From positions 1-48,567 of the forward strand of contig NZ_WIAD01000046.1 of assembly GCF_009618275.1 (NCBI RefSeq): DNA of 48,567 nt. Direction: 5' to 3'. Position 1 is the stretch's first letter, and each line of letters opens with the position of its first letter. Positions 43,957 through 48,567 of the stretch are shown piece after piece. A program made the position numbers and the translations under genes. Under the pieces are notes generated by a model. The model saw only the letters and a list, made by a program, of their open reading frames with translations, searched no databases and had not been told where the DNA came from. This DNA is from Roseimaritima sediminicola (GTDB lineage: Bacteria > Planctomycetota > Planctomycetia > Pirellulales > Pirellulaceae).

Positions 43957-45036
43957 TTACAGTTCCGGCGTATCCACGTCGACGTCGGCTTCGGCTTCGG
44001 CACCGGCTTCGCCAACATTGACGTCCACGCCGCCGGCCGCTTCGCCATCGGCGGCATCGACATCCGCAGCGGCTTCGGCCGCGGCATCCGCGGCTTGATC
44101 GGCCTGAGCTTCGGCGGCGGCTTCGGTGTCTGCCGCGGCATCCGCGGTCGGCGCGGGCGGTGCCTCGACGTCTCCGTTCACATCCGCTGCGGCTTCGGCA
44201 TCGGGACGGTCAACTTGGACCGCGCCTTCGACATCGGTATCCGCGTTCCCACGCTGCTGATCCTGTGGGTTCGGACCGTCGTTCTGGTCAGCCGCATTGG
44301 GGTTCGTAGCCTCTTGGTTCGGGGCGGGCGGAGCGTCCTGTCCGGGCGCTTCCATGGTGTCGTACTGGTTGTAGCCAGCGCTGTAGTCGCTGTCCTGAGC
44401 GTTCATCGGCTGCAGGTTGCCCGCTGGGGCTGGGTTGTCGAAGTACACGCGTTGGCCGCCCACGCAGATGAACTCACGTCCCGAGGCGTCGTAACGCAGC
44501 ACATGCGTTTGCTGGCTGGCCATGTGCGAGGGGTATCCACCGGAGTAACCGCTGTGATAGGTCGGTTGCCCGTACACCGCTCCCGACTGGCCATAGGCGT
44601 AGCCGTGATGTCCCTGGTAGGGCTGGCCTGGGTACACTTGGCCCTGGTAGCCTTGACCGTGATAAACTTGGCCACCCTGGTACGCCCTGCCCTGCCAGGA
44701 ATCACTGGGTGAGTACGCCCCTTGCACCGGAGTACCGGGAGCACCATAGACGTTGCCCTGCGTATTCACGGCACCCTGTGTGTTCAGGTTACCCTGCGCA
44801 TTCGCATTGACGCTCGATCCGCTACTGTTCTGGCTGCCGGCGGCGTTGGCGTTCAGGTTTGCCCCGGCGTTGCCGGCGCTGGCGTCGGCCGACGTATTGG
44901 CTTTGGCGGCCCGTTCCACATTCTGGCTGTTCCCCACCCCGGTGTTGGCGTTGACGTTTCCGTCTTGCGCGGTGGCGAAGCTGTAGGGCAGCATCGCGGT
45001 TGCCAGGGCGGCAGGGATGATAAAGCGGCGTTTCAT
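43957..45036 (-). CDS. Low-complexity exported protein with acidic tail
   Basis: 359 aa from ATG 45036 with AGAGGAG just upstream; signal peptide (IIPAALATAMLPYSFATAQD). The first third is Asn/Ala/Gly/Gln rich (NAGANLNANAAGSQNSSGSS, GNLNTQGAVNTQGNVYGAPG). The middle has Gly/Tyr/Gln repeats (QVYHGQGYQGQVYPGQPYQG) and one ordered-looking patch (VLRYDASGREFICVGGQRVY). The last ~130 residues are Ala/Asp/Glu repeats (AAAEAQADQAADAAAEAAAD). No family recognised. Such composition suggests a surface or matrix protein. Divergent from the ferritin-like gene. Confidence 0.7.
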   Translation of the reverse strand: MKRRFIIPAALATAMLPYSFATAQDGNVNANTGVGNSQNVERAAKANTSADASAGNAGANLNANAAGSQNSSGSSVNANAQGNLNTQGAVNTQGNVYGAPGTPVQGAYSPSDSWQGRAYQGGQVYHGQGYQGQVYPGQPYQGHHGYAYGQSGAVYGQPTYHSGYSGGYPSHMASQQTHVLRYDASGREFICVGGQRVYFDNPAPAGNLQPMNAQDSDYSAGYNQYDTMEAPGQDAPPAPNQEATNPNAADQNDGPNPQDQQRGNADTDVEGAVQVDRPDAEAAADVNGDVEAPPAPTADAAADTEAAAEAQADQAADAAAEAAADVDAADGEAAGGVDVNVGEAGAEAEADVDVDTPEL

Positions 45037-45378
45037 TGAGTTCTCCTCTAACGGGGAAATGGAAGTTGGGTTGTCTGGAGACAAAAGGTGGTTGGTTAGC
45101 CCAGAAGAAAGGCTTCCCTGCCCCTCTCTCGTGTTCCGTCACCTGGCCGCGGCGAAAGGCGATTGCCCGTGTCGCCGCGAACCAGCTGAACAGTCGAGCA
45201 AGTTCTGTTCCGAAACCACGAACCAGCCCGCAAGCGGGTAGGCGTGAGCTTTGAACCCATCAGGGCATGCGATGGGAGCGGTTTCGGATCGGCTTGCATG
45301 AAAACCGATCAACCTTCGCGGCGTGGACGCGGGCGAGGCGTTAGATTGGTAAGCGTTCCGTTTCCGCCCCCTTTTGCT

Positions 45379-46848
45379 ATGGACCCGGCCCCCACGATGT
45401 CACGCGATGTTTCCTACCCCACGTATCGAAACCTTCCTCCGCTGGCCGGCGTGTGCTCGATGCAGCGAGCGGTCCAGGCGGAGTGGTCGCTGGACGAAAG
45501 CGTCGACCGGCTCAAACGACTGCACTATGTGATGCGCCGGCTGCACGAAGCGCTGACTGCGCGAATCACTGCCGAACCGATCTACGAACTCAAGACGCTG
45601 TTCGCCCACCACGGCTACCTGTTTGCCGAGCACGTCGAGGCGACGCGAAAGCGCGTTTCCGAAATGCGCGAGCCGCCGCTGGGGCTGGACCGGGTTCCGC
45701 ACGCGGGCCTCGAGCGAGCCTTCGACGATTGGCAGTCCGCGCCGCAAACGGCCGACCTGGTCGCTGCGCTGTACCACCACCTATTGCCCCGAGTCCACCG
45801 CGCCTGGCAGGACCTGCGCGACCAAGCTCATCCGCTGGCCGACGCTCCCACGGTACGTACGGCGAAATTAATTGCGTTCGAGCTGGAGGAGATCATTCGC
45901 TGCGGCCAACGGGCGGCGGACTGTTTGGACGATGCAGAAGGGGCGAACAACGCCGGGGATTCCAAGGACGCGGACGCCCGCGATGCATGGCTGCAGCACC
46001 TGATGGATGCCCTGGCCGCCGCCGGCCAAATCGACGGCCGCGAACCATCCGATCAACCGGTTCCTGATCCCTGGCCCGGCAGCGAACCCTATCGTTACGA
46101 CCCGGTCCCGCAGCGCGACGAACGTTTTCGCGATCCCTACAACGCGGGTGTCAATCCAGAAGCCTTCCTGTACGACCCCGGTTTTCGGCCCCGCGACAAA
46201 ACATTGATGATGTACTACAAGCGGATCCGGGAACTGGACGTTCCTGAGATGATGGCCAGCATCTTGGTCGAGATGCGGTCCGAACAACCCTGGGCATTCC
46301 ACATGGAGATGTCTCGCCAACTGTGGGACGAGGCCCGGCATGCGATGATGGGCGAAGTGGGGTTTGTCTCGCAAGGAATCGACTGGACGCAGATTCCGAT
46401 CAATTTCACTTGGTCGCTGAACCTGAATTCGCAGTTGGACGTTTGGCAGCGACACGGTGTGTTGTTCTTTATCGAACAGGGGCTGATGCCGCGGACGGGC
46501 AAACGTTACGAGTACGAGGTGGCGTACGAGAGCGGCGATCCGCTGGCGGCGTTGTTTCAGGATTTTGACTGGGCCGACGAAGTGCTGCACGCGCAGATCG
46601 GCCGCCGCTGGTACGTGCCGCGGTTCAAGTCGCTGAACGAAGCCATGCAGTACGGCGACGAGTGTTGGTCGAAGGTGCTCAGCCACTGGCAGAGTTATCG
46701 CGACCAGGGGCTGACCGAGCACCATAACTGGTGGCCCGCCCTGTATACTCAAGCTTGTCAGAATTGGGGACAGGCTCCCGATGCGGCCGCTCTGGCGTTT
46801 GACAAAACGTATGAGAACAGTCGAGCCGATCTGGAAGAGCTGGACTGA
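45379..46848 (+). CDS. Ferritin-like di-iron domain protein
   Basis: 489 aa from ATG 45379 (45244 gives 45 extra non-protein-like residues; MSRD at 45397 is also possible). Cytoplasmic, helical. Di-iron helices: EMRSEQPWAFHMEMSRQLWD followed by EARHAMMGEVGF, giving an E...E-x-x-RH ligand pattern, and FDWADEVLHAQIGRRWYV further on with another E-x-x-H. The N-terminal ~200 residues are helical too (LHYVMRRLHEALTARITAEP). The family is a ferritin-superfamily, DUF455-like oxygenase; substrate unknown. Same strand, 69 bp before the PhoD gene. Confidence 0.7.
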   Translation: MDPAPTMSRDVSYPTYRNLPPLAGVCSMQRAVQAEWSLDESVDRLKRLHYVMRRLHEALTARITAEPIYELKTLFAHHGYLFAEHVEATRKRVSEMREPPLGLDRVPHAGLERAFDDWQSAPQTADLVAALYHHLLPRVHRAWQDLRDQAHPLADAPTVRTAKLIAFELEEIIRCGQRAADCLDDAEGANNAGDSKDADARDAWLQHLMDALAAAGQIDGREPSDQPVPDPWPGSEPYRYDPVPQRDERFRDPYNAGVNPEAFLYDPGFRPRDKTLMMYYKRIRELDVPEMMASILVEMRSEQPWAFHMEMSRQLWDEARHAMMGEVGFVSQGIDWTQIPINFTWSLNLNSQLDVWQRHGVLFFIEQGLMPRTGKRYEYEVAYESGDPLAALFQDFDWADEVLHAQIGRRWYVPRFKSLNEAMQYGDECWSKVLSHWQSYRDQGLTEHHNWWPALYTQACQNWGQAPDAAALAFDKTYENSRADLEELD

Positions 46849-46917
46849 GCCGTGGCGGCTCGTGGCGGCCCGTGGCGGCTCGATCAAATCTTTGTTTTCA
46901 ATCTTCGTGGAGCTGTG

Positions 46918-48564
46918 ATGCGCACCGTTGTGTTGTTGCTTTGTACGATCGTCTTGGTCTCGCCGGCGGTGGCCCAAAAACCGCCCGAATACGACCTGGG
47001 CGGGGCCAGCAAACCGCGGCCGGACATGTCCTTCCGGCAAGACGACCAATACAAACGCGTTCATCAGACGGCCCTGCGGTACCTGTTGCGAGGCGAGCTG
47101 GACAAGCCGCAGGAGTTCCTCCAGCAGTACTTGGCCGACCACAGCGACGATGTCGAAACGATGTACATGCTGGGGATGGTCCGGGCCGCGCGAGGCGAGA
47201 TTGCCGAGGCCGAGCAGCATCTGACACAAGCGATCCAGGCGGGCTTGCCCGCCGGCCGCATACTGGCCGGCCCTCGGTCGCTGACCGAACCGCTGCAGTC
47301 AACACGGCTGCTTCGGCGCTTGCACGCCGCGTATCAGAACCGCCCCGTGCACGGACCGTTGCTGGGCAATGTGACCGACGGCGCCGCGTCGTTTTGGTTC
47401 CGCACCTCCGATGAATCCGCCATCGAAGTCATCGTGCGCGAGGCGGACTCGGATCGTGAAGTCGCTCGCAGCCAGCCGGTGCGCAGCCACGCCTCAGATG
47501 ACTACACGGCGGTCGCTCGGGTGACGGGGCTGCAGCCCGACACGGCCTATCGGTATGCCGTTGCAATCGACGGAAAATCACCGTTCCAGCAGGAAACCTA
47601 TCGATTCCGCACGATGCCCCAGCAGGGCCATTCGGCCAAGTTCGTGTTGGCATTTGGCGGCGGCGCGGGGTATGTGCCGGAGAACGAACGGATGTGGACC
47701 ACGATCGCAGGCTGCGACCCGCAGGCCCTGCTGTTGCTGGGCGACAACGTTTACATCGACGACCCCGAGTCGCGAGTGATGCAGCAGTACACTTACCAGC
47801 GGCGGCAGTCGCGGCCGCAGTGGCGTGACCTGACCGCACAGACCGCGGTGTTCACGATCTGGGACGATCACGACTTCAGCACCAACGACAGCTGGGGTGG
47901 CCCGGCCATCGACGTCCCCTTCTGGAAAAAGGACATCGTGTTTCCCGTCTTTCGCCAGAACTGGGCCAATCCCGGCTACGGCGGCGGCGACGAACAACCC
48001 GGTTGTTGGTACGCCTTCCAGATCGCCGACGTCGATTTCCTGATGCTCGACTGTCGCTACTACCGAACCGATCCCCGCAAACAACCTCGGTCGATGTTGG
48101 GACCGGTACAAAAACAGTGGTTAAAGCAACAGTTGCTCGACGCCAAGGGAACGTTCAAAGTCATCTGTTCGTCGGTGCCCTGGGACTTTCGGACCAAGGG
48201 TGACAGCCGAGACACCTGGAACGGATACAAGAAGGAGCACGAGGAGATCCTCAGCTTCATCGCCGACAACGAAATCGAGGGCGTGGTGCTGATGAGCGCC
48301 GACCGGCATCGCTCCGACGCCTGGAAACTGTCTCGTCCCGATGGCTACGACCTGTACGAATTCAACTCGTCACGGCTGACCAATCAACACGTTCATCCCA
48401 CGATGGAAAAGCAGGGGGCTCTGTTCAGTTTCAACAAGCCACAGTCTTTCGGGCTGGTGACGTTCGATACCACGGCTGAGGATCCGCAGGTGACCTACGA
48501 AGTGGTCGACATCAACGGCAATCGCCCCCACGCGATCACCGTCCACCGCAGCGAACTGGAGTAA
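46918..48564 (+). CDS. Exported PhoD-like phosphatase with N-terminal TPR
   Basis: 548 aa from ATG 46918, signal peptide (RTVVLLLCTIVLVSPAVAQK). Residues ~45-110 form a TPR pair (LRYLLRGELDKPQEFLQQYL, YMLGMVRAARGEIAEAEQHL). Next a fibronectin-like PhoD N-domain (GPLLGNVTDGAASFWFRTSD, VARVTGLQPDTAYRYAVAID) and the metallophosphatase: LLLLGDNVYIDDPES, TIWDDHDFSTNDSWG, DVDFLMLDCRYYRTD, GVVLMSADRHRSDAW. Asp, Asn and His metal ligands of the family are present. It should release phosphate from organic esters outside the cytoplasm. TPR plus PhoD in one chain is uncommon. The start after the ferritin-like gene suggests one transcript. Confidence 0.85.
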   Translation: MRTVVLLLCTIVLVSPAVAQKPPEYDLGGASKPRPDMSFRQDDQYKRVHQTALRYLLRGELDKPQEFLQQYLADHSDDVETMYMLGMVRAARGEIAEAEQHLTQAIQAGLPAGRILAGPRSLTEPLQSTRLLRRLHAAYQNRPVHGPLLGNVTDGAASFWFRTSDESAIEVIVREADSDREVARSQPVRSHASDDYTAVARVTGLQPDTAYRYAVAIDGKSPFQQETYRFRTMPQQGHSAKFVLAFGGGAGYVPENERMWTTIAGCDPQALLLLGDNVYIDDPESRVMQQYTYQRRQSRPQWRDLTAQTAVFTIWDDHDFSTNDSWGGPAIDVPFWKKDIVFPVFRQNWANPGYGGGDEQPGCWYAFQIADVDFLMLDCRYYRTDPRKQPRSMLGPVQKQWLKQQLLDAKGTFKVICSSVPWDFRTKGDSRDTWNGYKKEHEEILSFIADNEIEGVVLMSADRHRSDAWKLSRPDGYDLYEFNSSRLTNQHVHPTMEKQGALFSFNKPQSFGLVTFDTTAEDPQVTYEVVDINGNRPHAITVHRSELE

Positions 48565-48567
48565 AGT

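Noticed and set aside
1-48567. tRNA or rRNA genes
   Set aside because: No cloverleaf-like or rRNA-like stretch was noticed by eye; a dedicated search (tRNAscan-type) was not possible, so small RNAs may be missed.

Overview
The window is high-GC DNA from a planctomycete, most likely of the Pirellulaceae (Rhodopirellula-like). The reasons are a hemD-hemE fusion, a periplasmic sulfatase, many very large secreted proteins with family-level or no annotation, frequent GTG/TTG starts, and abundant short palindromic intergenic repeats. This placement rests on gene content and style; no rRNA or tRNA gene was seen.

Layout. 1-2.6 kb is a degraded accessory edge: the end of a DUF2971-like gene, a PD-(D/E)XK nuclease, the C-terminal stump of an SF1 helicase, and an IS66 transposase fragment with a stop codon. 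2.66-7.2 kb is one 1511-codon secreted protein with SHD1-like segments. 7.3-8.2 kb holds a frameshifted IS4/IS701-type transposase. 8.2-12.7 kb has a VOC protein, a PhyH-type oxygenase, a small gene split by a mobile palindromic element, an acidic helical protein, a Tat-exported protein and a 64-aa protein. 12.7-20.2 kb encodes secreted proteins: a carboxypeptidase-regulatory-like/thioredoxin protein, a small exported protein, a putative glycosidase-like protein and a sialidase-like protein. 20.2-22.5 kb has a Fur regulator divergent from a MerC-type membrane protein, surrounded by REP-like and tandem repeats and a possible dabA remnant. 22.5-30.2 kb has slyX divergent from a 2451-aa TPR protein. 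30.4-34.8 kb (minus strand) has a Wzz-like protein, then a PfkB kinase followed 6 bp later by dinB. 34.9-48.6 kb holds housekeeping and envelope genes: a secreted protein, a DPM1-like glycosyltransferase, an SGNH hydrolase, tyrS, trmB, hemDE, a sulfatase, a low-complexity secreted protein, a ferritin-like protein and a PhoD-like phosphatase.

The most interesting signal is a 92-bp palindromic element present three times (cores 9809-9900, 12436-12527, 38036-38127). Each copy is flanked by TA and ends in AGCACGTCG...CGACGTGCT, has an internal hairpin and carries no ORF. At copy 1, deleting the element plus one TA restores an uninterrupted reading frame across the insertion point, which is direct evidence that it inserted at TA with TA duplication. 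At copies 2 and 3 it lies in stop codons of flanking genes and regenerates a TAA stop. It therefore looks like a non-autonomous IS630/Tc1-mariner-type MITE that tolerates or prefers overlapping TAG/TAA stops of convergent or adjacent genes.

Many proteins here are exported (Sec-like or Tat-like N-termini), which fits a lifestyle of degrading sulfated and sialylated or other polysaccharides. Recognisable metabolism in the window is haem synthesis (hemDE), tRNA charging and modification (tyrS, trmB), translesion synthesis (dinB), sugar phosphorylation, metal handling (Fur/MerC) and polysaccharide chain-length control.
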